From Psychrobacillus sp044762655 (lineage in GTDB: Bacteria; Bacillota; Bacilli; Bacillales_A; Planococcaceae), in NCBI RefSeq assembly GCF_044762655.1, contig NZ_JBIWER010000002.1, forward strand, positions 1 through 64,000: 64,000 nucleotides of DNA. The letters run 5' to 3'. The stretch's first letter is position 1. Each line of letters starts with the position of its first letter. This document shows positions 16,485 to 26,612 of the stretch, piece after piece. Made by a program: the position numbers and the translations under genes. Below the pieces are notes generated by a model. It was not told the origin of the DNA. It saw only the letters and a list, made by a program, of their open reading frames with translations, and did no database searches.

Positions 16485-17969
16485 TTAACGATCTTTTTTC
16501 AACAAACGTAATGTTTCATCGAATTCTTTTTCAATCTCCGCATTCGGTTTGTATGTCATTAAGCTGACTACAACAGCGACGATCAACGCAATTACAAAAC
16601 CAGGGACGATTTCATATAATGCTCCTGAAAGTGTATCATTTGTGCCCCAGATTACTACTACTACAGCACCAGCGATCATACTTGCTAATGCCCCAGCTGA
16701 AGTGATTTTTCTCCAGTAAAGTGTAAGTAAGATAACTGGACCAAATGCTGCACCGAAGCCTGCCCATGCAAATGCGACAAGACCTAAGATTGTTTCATTT
16801 TGTTCCCAAGCAAGGATTGCAGCGGCAATGGAAACTACTAATACAGCGATTCGACCATAATTCACATACGTTTTATCGGATGCATCTGTTTTAATAACTG
16901 CTTTGTATAAATCTTCTATTAATGCTGAAGATGTAACGATTAATTGAGATGAAATTGTACTCATAATAGCCGCTAATACAGCTGCTAATATTAAACCAGC
17001 AATAAATGGATGGAAAACAACTTGCCCTAGTACAATGAATACTGCCTCAGGACTTGATAGTGTTACGTCAGGATTTTGTTGGAAGTAAGCAACTCCAACT
17101 AGTGCAGTAGTAATTGCACCAAGAAGACTTAAAATCATCCAGCCAATACCGATTCTGCGGGCTTGTTTAGTTTCTTTAACCGAACTAATTGCCATAAAGC
17201 GAACGATAATATGTGGCTGACCAAAATAACCAAGTCCCCAAGCTATAGAGGAAATAATGCCTGCAGCTGTTGTCCCAGCTATTAGGCTTAAATGAGTAGG
17301 GTTTACAGCTTTAATCGATTCCACTGTTTCACCAATTCCACCAGTCATAAATACACCAAAGATCGGTACACATATTAAAGCAAGGAACATAAGTAACCCT
17401 TGAAGGAAATCAGTATAACTAACTGCAAGGAATCCTCCAAATAATGTATAAGCTACCACTACGGCTGATACGACTAAAAGTCCTGTATGATAGTCTAAAC
17501 CGAATGAGCTCTCAAAGAAAACTCCTCCTGCTACCATTCCAGAGGATACATAAAACGTGAAAAATAGTAAAATGATTAAACCAGATGCAATACGTAATAA
17601 TCGAGATGATTGCTTTAAACGGCTTTCTAAATAACTAGGAATCGTAATAGAATCGTTTGATACTTGCGTGTATACACGAAGTCTTGGTGCTACATAAAGC
17701 CAGTTTAAATATGCACCAATTGTAAGACCAATTGCAATCCAAGCTTCACCCATACCTGATAAATAAATTGCGCCTGGTAATCCCATTAGTAACCAACCAG
17801 ACATATCCGCAGCTCCAGCACTAAGTGCAGTGACTGCAGGACCTAGTGAGCGTCCACCGAGCATGTAATCCGTTAAATTGACGGTTTTTCTGTAAGAGTA
17901 CCATCCAATTGCTAACATAGCGATTATATAAATAATAATGGCTATAAGTTGATAAGTTTGATCTGACAT
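16485..17969 (-). CDS. putP: Sodium/proline symporter PutP
   Basis: 494 residues of the sodium:solute symporter family with about 13 TM helices. Family motifs seen: YMLGGRSLGPAVTALSAGAA near residue 35, GYFGQPHIIVRFMAI, and AGFGAAFGPVILLTLYWRK. Proline is the usual substrate of this subfamily, for nutrition or osmoprotection. GGAGGAGG lies before ATG 17969; an in-frame ATG at 18002 is less likely. Monocistronic; divergent from sbcDC. Confidence 0.9.
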   Translation of the reverse strand: MSDQTYQLIAIIIYIIAMLAIGWYSYRKTVNLTDYMLGGRSLGPAVTALSAGAADMSGWLLMGLPGAIYLSGMGEAWIAIGLTIGAYLNWLYVAPRLRVYTQVSNDSITIPSYLESRLKQSSRLLRIASGLIILLFFTFYVSSGMVAGGVFFESSFGLDYHTGLLVVSAVVVAYTLFGGFLAVSYTDFLQGLLMFLALICVPIFGVFMTGGIGETVESIKAVNPTHLSLIAGTTAAGIISSIAWGLGYFGQPHIIVRFMAISSVKETKQARRIGIGWMILSLLGAITTALVGVAYFQQNPDVTLSSPEAVFIVLGQVVFHPFIAGLILAAVLAAIMSTISSQLIVTSSALIEDLYKAVIKTDASDKTYVNYGRIAVLVVSIAAAILAWEQNETILGLVAFAWAGFGAAFGPVILLTLYWRKITSAGALASMIAGAVVVVIWGTNDTLSGALYEIVPGFVIALIVAVVVSLMTYKPNAEIEKEFDETLRLLKKDR

Positions 17970-18101
17970 AAAACATCCTCCTCCCACTTGATATAATAAC
18001 ATGGTAAGTATTAAGGCGCATCAAATATTTTTCAATACCCATAATTTACTATTATTTTAGAATAATTAAAAAAAGTATATTAAAAGAAGGAGTGCATTTC
18101 A

Positions 18102-19265
18102 ATGAAATTTTTCCACACAGCAGATTGGCATCTTGGTAAATTGGTACAGGGTGTTTATATGACGGAGGACCAACGTGTTGTCTTGCAACAATTTCTTCAA
18201 GCAATGGATATAGAAAAGCCAGATGCCGTAATTATTGCAGGAGATTTGTATGATCGAGCAGTTCCTCCAACGGAAGCAGTCCATCTACTAGATGAAATGT
18301 TTGCTGAGATTGTATTGAAACGCAAAATTCCCTTATTAACTATTGCAGGTAATCATGATAGTCCAGGACGCCTAAACTTTGGAAGTAAACTAATGAAAGA
18401 AACTGGCTTACATATTGTGGGTCAATTAAGTCGGGATATACAGTCTGTCATTTTAAATGATCCTTATGGTGAGGTGCATTTCCACCTTGTACCGTATGCC
18501 GATCCTTCACAAGTCCGATACCTATTGGAAGAAGAGGCAATTATTACACATAATCAGGCTATGAAAAAAATAATAGAATCAATAGAAGAGAAGATGGACA
18601 GAACGAAAAGGCATGTATTTATAGGCCATGCATTTGTGACTCCTCATGGTCAGGAGGAGGAAAATACAAGTGATTCTGAACGACCTTTAGCTATAGGCGG
18701 AGCAGAATATGTAGATGCTAGTCTGTTCCAACCGTTTCATTACACAGCTCTGGGTCATTTACACCAGGCTCACTATGTATTAAACGAAACGATCCGATAT
18801 TCGGGATCTCCACTGAAATATTCAATTTCGGAGGAGCACCACAAAAAAGGCTTTTTCATTGTAGAGATGGATGGAGAAGGTAACACGACTGTAGAAAAAA
18901 GATTACTTGAACCCAAAAGGGATATGCGAACTGTAGAGGGATTCTTACAGGATATATTAAAACAACCAGTTAGTGAAGACTTTGTGTTCGTGAAGCTTTT
19001 GGATGAAACTCCGATTTTATCTCCGATGGAACAAATACGAACGGTCTATCCAAACGCTATGCATGTGGAACGAAAAGCGTTCCAATTAATAGCTCGGTCA
19101 GAAGAAAAAGAAGTTGGACGGACGAAAAAGGATGAATTCACATTATTTCGTTCGTTTTACACTGAAGTCAGTGGAAAAGAAGCATCTGAAGAAACGGAAC
19201 AAATTTTTAAAGACGTATTAACTTTATTAGCACAGGAAGAACGGGAAGGAGGAAAAATTAATTGA
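18102..19265 (+). CDS. sbcD: Exonuclease subunit SbcD (Mre11-like nuclease)
   Basis: 387 residues. Metallophosphoesterase motifs in order: ADWHLGK (8-14), AGDLYDRAVPP, AGNHDSPGRL, IGHAFV and LGHLHQAHY. SbcD is the manganese-dependent nuclease that, with SbcC, cuts DNA hairpins and double-strand-break ends. AAGGAG lies upstream of the ATG. Its stop overlaps the TTG start of sbcC, the usual translational coupling. Confidence 0.95.
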   Translation: MKFFHTADWHLGKLVQGVYMTEDQRVVLQQFLQAMDIEKPDAVIIAGDLYDRAVPPTEAVHLLDEMFAEIVLKRKIPLLTIAGNHDSPGRLNFGSKLMKETGLHIVGQLSRDIQSVILNDPYGEVHFHLVPYADPSQVRYLLEEEAIITHNQAMKKIIESIEEKMDRTKRHVFIGHAFVTPHGQEEENTSDSERPLAIGGAEYVDASLFQPFHYTALGHLHQAHYVLNETIRYSGSPLKYSISEEHHKKGFFIVEMDGEGNTTVEKRLLEPKRDMRTVEGFLQDILKQPVSEDFVFVKLLDETPILSPMEQIRTVYPNAMHVERKAFQLIARSEEKEVGRTKKDEFTLFRSFYTEVSGKEASEETEQIFKDVLTLLAQEEREGGKIN

Positions 19266-22200
19266 AACCAATTCAACTGAAAATGAGTGCTTTTGGTCCA
19301 TACAAATTTACCGAAACGATAGATTTTACGGAGCTAAACGGCAATCGTCTATTTGTTATTTCTGGGGCAACTGGAGCAGGTAAAACGACTATATTTGATG
19401 GGATTTGTTTTGCATTATATGGAGCAGGAAGCGGAGAGGACCGTCGCGATACGAAAATGATGCGGAGCGATTTCGCAACAGATGATACACATACTTCTGT
19501 TGAGTTGATCTTTGAGATAAATAATCGACGGTACCGTATTTTAAGGCAGTTAGCTCATGTGAAAAAAGGTAATAAAGGTGCAACAGGTGAACGATATGAA
19601 TTTTTTGAAGTACAAGCAACTGGAGAAGTGCCTGCAGTAGAAAGACAGATTGTATCGGAGATTAATAAAAAAATAGAAGAAATCATTGGATTGACTTTAG
19701 AACAGTTCAGTCAGATTGTCATGCTTCCCCAAGGGGAGTTTAGAAAGCTCCTGACGTCTACTACAGAAAACAAAGAGGCAATATTACGTAAAATTTTTAA
19801 AACAGAGCCGTACAAAGTGATTCACGAAAAGCTAAAAGAGAAAAAAGTAGTTGCAGAGGCAGAGCTAAAAAAAGAACAATTGGCGCAAGAAAATTTTACG
19901 GAAAAGATTCTTGCTACATTTCCTAATCGAGCATCCAATCTTTTTCAACTAATAGAAGAAGATAATTTTAATACTTTTCAATTAGTGGAAGCGCTAAAGG
20001 AAGAGATAGATTTTTATAAAGAGAAGATAGCAATAGACGAACGTAATTACAAAGAAGCATATGAGCGACATATGAACAAGCAGAAGACTTACCATGACTC
20101 AAAAGCTATCAATGAACGCTTTAGTGAACTCGAAGTAAAAGAGCGACAGCTGGAGGTATTAAAAGAACGTAGCGAGGAATTCACCCAGAAACAGCAACAA
20201 TTAGACTCTGCTAACAGAGCAAGCATTATAGAACCTATCGAAAGTTATTATAATGAGCTCGAGTTAGAGGTTAAAGGAAAGCAGAATCAATTGGAGAAAG
20301 CACAGAAAGAAAAAATCATTGCAGAAGATAATTTGCAGCAAGCAGAAGTTATCTATGCTAGGGAATCGAACAATATAGGGTCAAGGGAAAAAAGTGTGGA
20401 GACAGTTATCTACTTAAATAGTCTACTACCTATATTTGAGGAGTTAGAGATTAAAAGAAACGAGCTATTGTCACTAGAAAAAAGCAGCACAGACGTAGAA
20501 CAAAAGCTTTCGACAATAGCAGTAAATCTCCAAAATCAAAAGGAACTGGGTAGAGTACAGAAACTAGAAATAGAGAAACTAGAAGAACTAATAGAACCAT
20601 TAGATAGTAAAGTCCAACAACTTACTTTGCTACAAGCACAGCACAACAAACTTCAAGAATATAAAGTCGTTGATCAAGAACTACATATGCTAATTACGAA
20701 AGAAACAAAACAACAAGACAAGTTTGAACAAAGTAAAGAAGCATATGAAGACATTGAACAACTGTGGATAGGGAGTCAAGCAAGTATACTTGCATCTAAA
20801 CTAGTAGAGGGTGAGCCATGCCCAGTATGTGGAAGCAAAGAGCACCCCAATACCCACACTGAGATAGATGAGCGGTTTGTTGATGAAAGTGCGCTTCGAA
20901 TGGCAAAAGCAACATTAAATAAGGAAGAATCTACTTTATTAACCTTTAAGGCAAAAAAAGAGACAGTGGAAGCCCAAATCCAAAAAGTGCTCGTTCAACT
21001 CGAGGAATACGAAGTAGATGCTGGTTTAGTGGAGCAGGTAGAAACGGATTTGCTGGATCTGCAAAGAGAGGTTCAACAGCTCCGTTTACAAAAAGAAACG
21101 CTTTCTTCATTGAAACAGCCTTATAAAGAGACAGTTGCCAAAGTAGAAAAACTAGAACAGGATAAACTAGAGGTCGAGGCATTATACAGGGAGCACTCTA
21201 GCCAAGCTAAGCAAGCAAAAGCCGTATATGAATCCAAGCTTGGGACAATACCTAGTCATATACCGACATTACAAAACCTCCAAATTGAAATTGACTCTGC
21301 GAAGAAACAAAAAGAACAATTGGCACTTGCGTGGGAAAATGCACAAAATAGGATGAAATTTTCAAATGAGGTTTGTACAACAGCTCGTTTAGCATTAGAG
21401 CATACAAGTACTTCTTTACAGGAAACAGAAGTAAAACGAGACAAAGCACTAGCGCAATTCAACGAATCTTTAAGCAAAGCATCCTTTGTCACACAGGATG
21501 CATACTCTGCTGCTAAATTGACAGAAGCAGAGCGATCCGCCTTGAAAATACAATGTGAAGAATATAAACAGCGGACTCATACATTAACGGAGCAGGTAAG
21601 AGAAGGACAAGTCCAATTGTTAAACAAAACTAAAGTGGATTTGTCTCCTCTAGAAGCAGAATTGGAGCAGCTAAAAGAAGCATATGAAAAAGCACTGACT
21701 ACTAGTAATAGTACAAAGGAATACGAAAAAGCAGGAAGAGAAATAGAAGAAAAGATTGCCTCTACTAGTGAGCGAATCACACTGTTGGAGGAAAAAGTAC
21801 ACCGAATTATGGATCTCTACGACATATTAAGAGGTCATAACCAACTAAAAATATCATTTGAGCGATATGTACAAATTGAATATTTGGAGCAAATTGTACT
21901 GGCGGCAAACGAACGCTTAAAGCATATGGCGAATGGTCAATTTCAATTGCTGCGAAGTGAAAGACAGGAAACGCATGGGAAACAAAGCGGCCTTGGTCTG
22001 GATGTATATGATTCGTACACGGGTCAAAAACGAGACGTAAAAACATTGTCAGGCGGCGAAAAATTCAATGCCTCTTTATGTCTGGCGCTTGGAATGGCAG
22101 ATGTCATCCAAAGCTTCCAAGGTAACATCCGTATCGAGACAATGTTCATCGATGAAGGTTTTGGATCTCTCGATGAAGAATCTTTAAACAAAGCAATTGA

Positions 22201-22342
22201 TACATTAATTGACTTACAAAGATCAGGTCGTATGATTGGCGTCATCTCCCATGTAGCAGAGCTAAAAGCAGCCATCCCTGCTATTTTAGAAGTAGAAAAA
22301 CAAAAAGAGGGCTATAGTAGAACAAAATTTGTCGTTAAATAA
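19262..22342 (+). CDS. sbcC: Exonuclease subunit SbcC (Rad50-like SMC ATPase)
   Basis: 1026 residues. Walker A GATGAGKTTIFDG near residue 35, Q-loop IVMLPQGEFRKLL, two long coiled-coil arms and the zinc hook GEPCPVCGSKEH near residue 520; then signature TLSGGEKFNASL and Walker B FIDEGFGSLDE. It drives SbcD by ATP-dependent opening of the complex. Starts at TTG 19262 within the sbcD stop; GGAGG lies nine bases upstream. Arms are long and rich in Glu, Lys and Gln, as in other Bacillales. Confidence 0.95.
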   Translation: MKPIQLKMSAFGPYKFTETIDFTELNGNRLFVISGATGAGKTTIFDGICFALYGAGSGEDRRDTKMMRSDFATDDTHTSVELIFEINNRRYRILRQLAHVKKGNKGATGERYEFFEVQATGEVPAVERQIVSEINKKIEEIIGLTLEQFSQIVMLPQGEFRKLLTSTTENKEAILRKIFKTEPYKVIHEKLKEKKVVAEAELKKEQLAQENFTEKILATFPNRASNLFQLIEEDNFNTFQLVEALKEEIDFYKEKIAIDERNYKEAYERHMNKQKTYHDSKAINERFSELEVKERQLEVLKERSEEFTQKQQQLDSANRASIIEPIESYYNELELEVKGKQNQLEKAQKEKIIAEDNLQQAEVIYARESNNIGSREKSVETVIYLNSLLPIFEELEIKRNELLSLEKSSTDVEQKLSTIAVNLQNQKELGRVQKLEIEKLEELIEPLDSKVQQLTLLQAQHNKLQEYKVVDQELHMLITKETKQQDKFEQSKEAYEDIEQLWIGSQASILASKLVEGEPCPVCGSKEHPNTHTEIDERFVDESALRMAKATLNKEESTLLTFKAKKETVEAQIQKVLVQLEEYEVDAGLVEQVETDLLDLQREVQQLRLQKETLSSLKQPYKETVAKVEKLEQDKLEVEALYREHSSQAKQAKAVYESKLGTIPSHIPTLQNLQIEIDSAKKQKEQLALAWENAQNRMKFSNEVCTTARLALEHTSTSLQETEVKRDKALAQFNESLSKASFVTQDAYSAAKLTEAERSALKIQCEEYKQRTHTLTEQVREGQVQLLNKTKVDLSPLEAELEQLKEAYEKALTTSNSTKEYEKAGREIEEKIASTSERITLLEEKVHRIMDLYDILRGHNQLKISFERYVQIEYLEQIVLAANERLKHMANGQFQLLRSERQETHGKQSGLGLDVYDSYTGQKRDVKTLSGGEKFNASLCLALGMADVIQSFQGNIRIETMFIDEGFGSLDEESLNKAIDTLIDLQRSGRMIGVISHVAELKAAIPAILEVEKQKEGYSRTKFVVK

Positions 22343-22355
22343 AGGAGATATTCAC

Positions 22356-22862
22356 ATGGAACAGGATAGATTCTTTTTAGAGTTGGCATTGGAAGAAGCA
22401 GAGAAGGCATTGCAGGAGAACACGTATCCTGTTGGTGCGATAATCGTAGATGAAGATTTCAATGTGATCGGAAAAGGTAGAAATAGAGTCCATTCTAGCC
22501 AAGATATCACAGCCCATGCTGAATTAGACGCTATGCGAAATGCGGGATCCGCAATGTTTGATGCCAAAATTAACAACAAAAAATTCACTATTTACAGCAC
22601 ATTGGAGCCTTGTCCTATGTGTACGGGAGGAATTTTATTTGCTAAAATTCAGCGAGTTGTCTGGCTACTAAATGATAATCCAGGGTTTGGTGGATATAAG
22701 AAGATAAAGGATTCTTCCGTTTTTCTGGAGAAGTTTAATCGAATTGAGATGGTTGAAGAACCAATAGAAGATTTGAAAATAAGGCAGCTAGATTTAATGG
22801 CTAATTGGGCAACGAACCTTAACAATGTGACCTCACTTCGTAAGAAGATAGGGGTGCTATAA
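22356..22862 (+). CDS. Nucleoside/nucleobase deaminase (CDA-fold)
   Basis: 168 residues with the zinc-dependent deaminase signature: AHAEL (ligand His and catalytic Glu) and PCPMC with two Cys ligands. Length and the motif EEAEKALQENTYPVGAIIV resemble TadA, GuaD and related deaminases; the substrate cannot be told. AAAGGAG precedes ATG 22356, 13 bases after sbcC, so it is probably co-transcribed. Confidence 0.85.
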   Translation: MEQDRFFLELALEEAEKALQENTYPVGAIIVDEDFNVIGKGRNRVHSSQDITAHAELDAMRNAGSAMFDAKINNKKFTIYSTLEPCPMCTGGILFAKIQRVVWLLNDNPGFGGYKKIKDSSVFLEKFNRIEMVEEPIEDLKIRQLDLMANWATNLNNVTSLRKKIGVL

Positions 22863-22901
22863 AAGAGAAAAAATGAATATTGCAGAGTAATATTCAATAA
22901 G

Positions 22902-22935
22902 AAAGTCCTAGTTGATTATCTAACTAGGACTTTTC
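22902..22935 (+). terminator. Rho-independent terminator
   Basis: AAAGTCCTAGTT and AACTAGGACTTTT pair around an eight-base loop. Ends the sbcD-sbcC-deaminase unit. A weaker GAATATT/AATATTC hairpin precedes it. Confidence 0.85.
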
Positions 22936-23011
22936 TGCATTACTTGCAACCTTCTAATAACTAACACGTTGCTATTTTTATAGATTTATAACAAAAGAGG
23001 CGGTGTAATTT

Positions 23012-23389
23012 ATGAAAAAGTTACTTATCCTTCCTTTATTACTGGTATTCCTCGCTGCTTGTCAAGAGAAGGAAAATAATTTAATTTTTAACGGTACAAG
23101 TGAAAACTGGTCAGTTCAACTAACTGTAAGTGTCATAAATGGTTCCGAAAAGAACGAATTAGAGCTAAAATACCGGGGAAATGATTTAGGTTCAGTTGAA
23201 TCAGTTAATTACTATTTGGAAAATACAATTCGAGGTACAAATTTTGAAGAAAACAACGTTAGCTTAAACAAAAATGGTATCTATACAAATGAGGATTTGA
23301 GTTCTAATAGCCCTATAACCATTAGCAAAAATACCTTTATTATTTCTATAGATTGGAATGGAAATCGTGAAGATATTGTTTTAAATTAA
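23012..23389 (+). CDS. Putative lipoprotein of unknown function
   Basis: 125 residues. Lipoprotein signal peptide MKKLLILPLLLVFLAAC with lipobox LAAC at residues 14-17. The mature part is polar and beta-rich (NWSVQLTVSVIN, ELELKYRGNDLG), consistent with a small immunoglobulin-like or beta-sandwich domain; no catalytic motif. AGAGGCGG lies upstream. Single gene. The 147-base gap after it holds only an imperfect TTGGTTATGATG/CATCACAACCAA hairpin at 23432-23457. Confidence 0.75.
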   Translation: MKKLLILPLLLVFLAACQEKENNLIFNGTSENWSVQLTVSVINGSEKNELELKYRGNDLGSVESVNYYLENTIRGTNFEENNVSLNKNGIYTNEDLSSNSPITISKNTFIISIDWNGNREDIVLN

Positions 23390-23536
23390 GAAATTGTTTT
23401 AACACACTACGCACGTAAACAAGTGATATTGGTTATGATGTCCATCACAACCAACACGATAATAGTTATAGTAAGACTTCTGTCAAAAGCCCTTCCAAAC
23501 AATAGAAACAGTTTTTCTTACACTTGATCTTAATAT

Positions 23537-24838
23537 CTATTTGATAATATTTAAAAATTCTTCCTCGTTATACACCTCAAGCATGTTTAAAGCCGAATAG
23601 CCTTGTGGATCTTCGATTTTTGGATCTGCCCCATATTCATATAGGAGAGCGGCCATCTCATAGTTATCGTATTCCAATGCAGCAGTTAAAGCATTGGAGT
23701 AATTATCCGATGTATTTGGATTAGCTCCAGCATCCAACAATATTTGTGCTATCGCTATATTGCCTCCGTATATTGCATAATGGAGAGCAGTTGTCTGTTC
23801 TGAATCCTTCTCTTCTAAATCAGTTCCACTAGATACTAGATTATTAACTTGTTCTTCATCGCCATCTGAAACAGCTTCCATTAATGGTGTTAATGTCAAA
23901 GAATAATCGGTACTTAAATAGTCTTCTTCAGGAGATAGTTCTTTTAAAAAACCTTCAGAAAATAAACTAGCATACGTTAAAGTTCCGGCTGTAAATAAAG
24001 CTATTACAACAATATAACCAACAAAGAAAATTCCAAAGAATGCACCTATACCAAGTGCGATCTTACTTGAGTTTGAGTAGTATTTTGGTGTGCCTTCTAT
24101 TTGCATAAAGTTCCCAACTGCTTGAATACGTTTGGGTAAAAGCGGATGGGTAGATAACACTTCGCTTAACCATACGGCAACATTTGATTCCATATGGATC
24201 TGTTCTAAATAAGCGTCTTCGTTTACCTCTGTATATAACCTTTTTCCAATTCCAAGAATTGTAAGTGCTTGTTTAGCAGCCACACCATTTTGTATAAAAT
24301 AGGCAGCCTCTCGATCACAGGTATATTCACATGATCTACTATACGCTTGTGCAAGAAATGGTATGAACTGTGCAGGCATGATTAAAATATTCTTCCACAC
24401 ATGTCTCCTTTTTACATGAGAAAGTTCGTGCGCAATGATAAAATCGAGCTCTGCTTCTCCTTTTTCTCTAGCAAGCTCAAAAACTTCCGAATAAATAACT
24501 ACCATATTTCTTCCCAAAAATCTTGTGGCGAATGCATTAAATGCTCCTTCGGAATGAATCACGAACACATCAGGTACTTTTTTTATGTTCATTTTTTCAG
24601 ATAAATACAAGACACGCGCGTATTCATCTGGAAACTGTTTTTCGCTAATACGTATCCCATTGCCACGAATAGATCCGAGCATAATAGCATTTGCATAAAG
24701 TAAAAATGCGAAAAGAATTAGTAAAATAGCGATTCCGAATAAAGATACAATAGCGAGTATGTATAATAACAAACTAAAAATAATGCTAATAACGAAATAA
24801 GGAATTTCTCTATTAGAAGTTAACGCCCTGGATGACAA
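23537..24838 (-). CDS. M48-family membrane metalloprotease with C-terminal ankyrin repeats
   Basis: 433 residues. Two N-terminal TM helices (about 15-50), then an M48 zinc protease domain: IIAHELSHVKRRH (HExxH) near residue 140 and the third-ligand region SCEYTCDREAAY. A TM near 265-290 leads to a C-terminal domain of about 120 residues with ankyrin repeats (TALHYAIYGGNIAIAQILL, ALTAALEYDNYEMAALLYE). HtpX/YhfN-like proteases act in membrane-protein quality control; the ankyrin part is probably a protein-binding module. Single gene. Confidence 0.87.
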   Translation of the reverse strand: MSSRALTSNREIPYFVISIIFSLLLYILAIVSLFGIAILLILFAFLLYANAIMLGSIRGNGIRISEKQFPDEYARVLYLSEKMNIKKVPDVFVIHSEGAFNAFATRFLGRNMVVIYSEVFELAREKGEAELDFIIAHELSHVKRRHVWKNILIMPAQFIPFLAQAYSRSCEYTCDREAAYFIQNGVAAKQALTILGIGKRLYTEVNEDAYLEQIHMESNVAVWLSEVLSTHPLLPKRIQAVGNFMQIEGTPKYYSNSSKIALGIGAFFGIFFVGYIVVIALFTAGTLTYASLFSEGFLKELSPEEDYLSTDYSLTLTPLMEAVSDGDEEQVNNLVSSGTDLEEKDSEQTTALHYAIYGGNIAIAQILLDAGANPNTSDNYSNALTAALEYDNYEMAALLYEYGADPKIEDPQGYSALNMLEVYNEEEFLNIIK

Positions 24839-24995
24839 TTAATAACCTCCCTACTAAATATTTATTAACTTACCAAACTATGTCTTTTTCGTCAATTTGA
24901 AAAATCTTTGTAAGAAGGATATCAGTTAGTATTTCATAAGTCCTTTCACACAAATTCCACTTTCGTCATATTATTTTTACAAGAGGTGGTGAAAA

Positions 24996-25817
24996 ATGCA
25001 GGAGGAAAAAGAGGGCAAATTATACAATCCCTACGAAACGGAACAACAGGAATGGAAGAAGCGACAGGTAAAAGAACGTGGAAAGCAATTACTAACTATT
25101 ATTTCTCCTATTTTCATTCTTTTACTATGGGAAATTTGTTCGAGAACAGGAGTACTTGATATACGATTTTTTCCACCACCATCTGCCATTGTTTCTACGT
25201 TTTTTGAATTGATGACCAGTGGGTTGCTATGGACTCATATTTCCGTCTCTTTATATAGAATTGCCGCTGGATTTTTATTGGGGGTAATACCAGGAATACT
25301 CATCGGACTTCTCATGGGATTGTATGCACCGATCCGGCATTTTATCTCGCCGATTATCATGGCATTTATGCCTATTCCAACTTTGGCTTTACTCCCAATT
25401 ATCATTATCCTTTTTGGTATTGGAGACTTTTCAAAAGTTGTTACGATTGCAGGTAGTGTATTTTTCCCAGTGGTTATCAATACTGTCGCTGGTGTATTGA
25501 ATATAGAAAAAGTTCACTTAGATGTAGCCAAAAATTATGGAGCAAGTCCAACCGACTTCTTTCTTAGAATTGCATTCCCAGGTGCACTTCCCGTAATGCT
25601 AGAAGGTATTCAGATGGGGCAGGCGATTGCACTTCTTACAATTGTCGCGGCTGAAATGATGGGTGCCACATCAGGTATTGGTTATTTGATCTGGACCTCC
25701 TACAAAGCATTTATGTTAAAAGAGATGTTCGTCGGATTGATACTCATTTCTTTCTTTGGATTTTTGTTTTCTCTTTTCTTACGTGGTCTACAAAGAAAAA
25801 TTGTCCCTTGGAGGTGA
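24996..25817 (+). CDS. ABC importer permease, SsuC/TauC-like
   Basis: 273 residues, six TM helices with the BPD_transp_1 EAA loop (AKNYGASPTDFFLRIAFPGA). Belongs to the nitrate/sulfonate/taurine or pyrimidine-precursor importer group. First gene of a three-gene operon with the ATPase four bases downstream and a lipoprotein receptor. No TPP-type or other riboswitch was recognised upstream, so thiamine-precursor uptake is not supported. Substrate unknown. Confidence 0.88.
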   Translation: MQEEKEGKLYNPYETEQQEWKKRQVKERGKQLLTIISPIFILLLWEICSRTGVLDIRFFPPPSAIVSTFFELMTSGLLWTHISVSLYRIAAGFLLGVIPGILIGLLMGLYAPIRHFISPIIMAFMPIPTLALLPIIIILFGIGDFSKVVTIAGSVFFPVVINTVAGVLNIEKVHLDVAKNYGASPTDFFLRIAFPGALPVMLEGIQMGQAIALLTIVAAEMMGATSGIGYLIWTSYKAFMLKEMFVGLILISFFGFLFSLFLRGLQRKIVPWR

Positions 25818-25821
25818 TTAA

Positions 25822-26601
25822 ATGGACCAACCATTTAAAATTTCTATCGATAATCTCACGAAAGTATTTTATAAGAAAAATAATAGTGTAACAGCTATAC
25901 AAAACATTACGTTAAATGTTGCTGAAGGCGAGTTTGTCTGTATAGTCGGTCCAAGTGGATGTGGGAAAACAACTTTACTGCGAATTTTAGCTGACCTGGA
26001 GCAGCCAAGTTCGGGTACATTTTCAATCGAGTCGGATACTGACTTTCGACCACTACAATCGATGGTCTTCCAAGAGAAGGGAGTCATTCCCTGGTTGACT
26101 GTGGAAGAAAACGTTGCATTCGGACTGAATATGCGTCATTTGCCGAAAGAATTTGTTCGTAAGCAAACCAATTATTATTTAAAAAAAGTTGGTCTTACCA
26201 AATTTTCTAAGCTATACCCGAACGAACTCTCCGGAGGTATGAAACAACGAATAAGCATCGCAAGGGCATTTGCAAATGACCCGGAAATTCTACTAATGGA
26301 TGAACCATTTGCAGCACTGGACGAACAGAACAAATTCATATTACAAGAAGAACTCCTTTCTATTTGGTCCGAGACAAAAAAAACGGTGATATTTATTACG
26401 CATAGTATCGATGAAGCTTTGTTATTAAGTGACCGTATCGTGTTGATGAGTGCTCAACCAGGAAAAATAGTAGAAGAAATAAAAGTTCCTCTGCCAAGAC
26501 CACGTACGATCGAGCAAGTTCGTGCAAATCTTGAAATGGCGGAGCAGTTTATAACAATTTGGAATCACCTGCAACAGGAAGTTCAAAAGTCGAGAAAGTA
26601 A
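25822..26601 (+). CDS. ABC importer ATP-binding protein, SsuB/TauB-like
   Basis: 259 residues. Walker A GPSGCGKTTLL, Q-loop FQEKGVIPW, signature LSGGMKQRISIARA, Walker B ILLMDEPFAALDE and switch ITHSIDEAL, all as in the nitrate/sulfonate/taurine group. GGAGG precedes the ATG. Energises the permease encoded just upstream. Confidence 0.92.
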   Translation: MDQPFKISIDNLTKVFYKKNNSVTAIQNITLNVAEGEFVCIVGPSGCGKTTLLRILADLEQPSSGTFSIESDTDFRPLQSMVFQEKGVIPWLTVEENVAFGLNMRHLPKEFVRKQTNYYLKKVGLTKFSKLYPNELSGGMKQRISIARAFANDPEILLMDEPFAALDEQNKFILQEELLSIWSETKKTVIFITHSIDEALLLSDRIVLMSAQPGKIVEEIKVPLPRPRTIEQVRANLEMAEQFITIWNHLQQEVQKSRK

Positions 26602-26612
26602 GGAGGAAATAT

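Noticed and set aside
24839..24995. TPP or other riboswitch upstream of the NMT1-type ABC importer
   Set aside because: No recognisable THI box or other conserved riboswitch core in the 157 bases.
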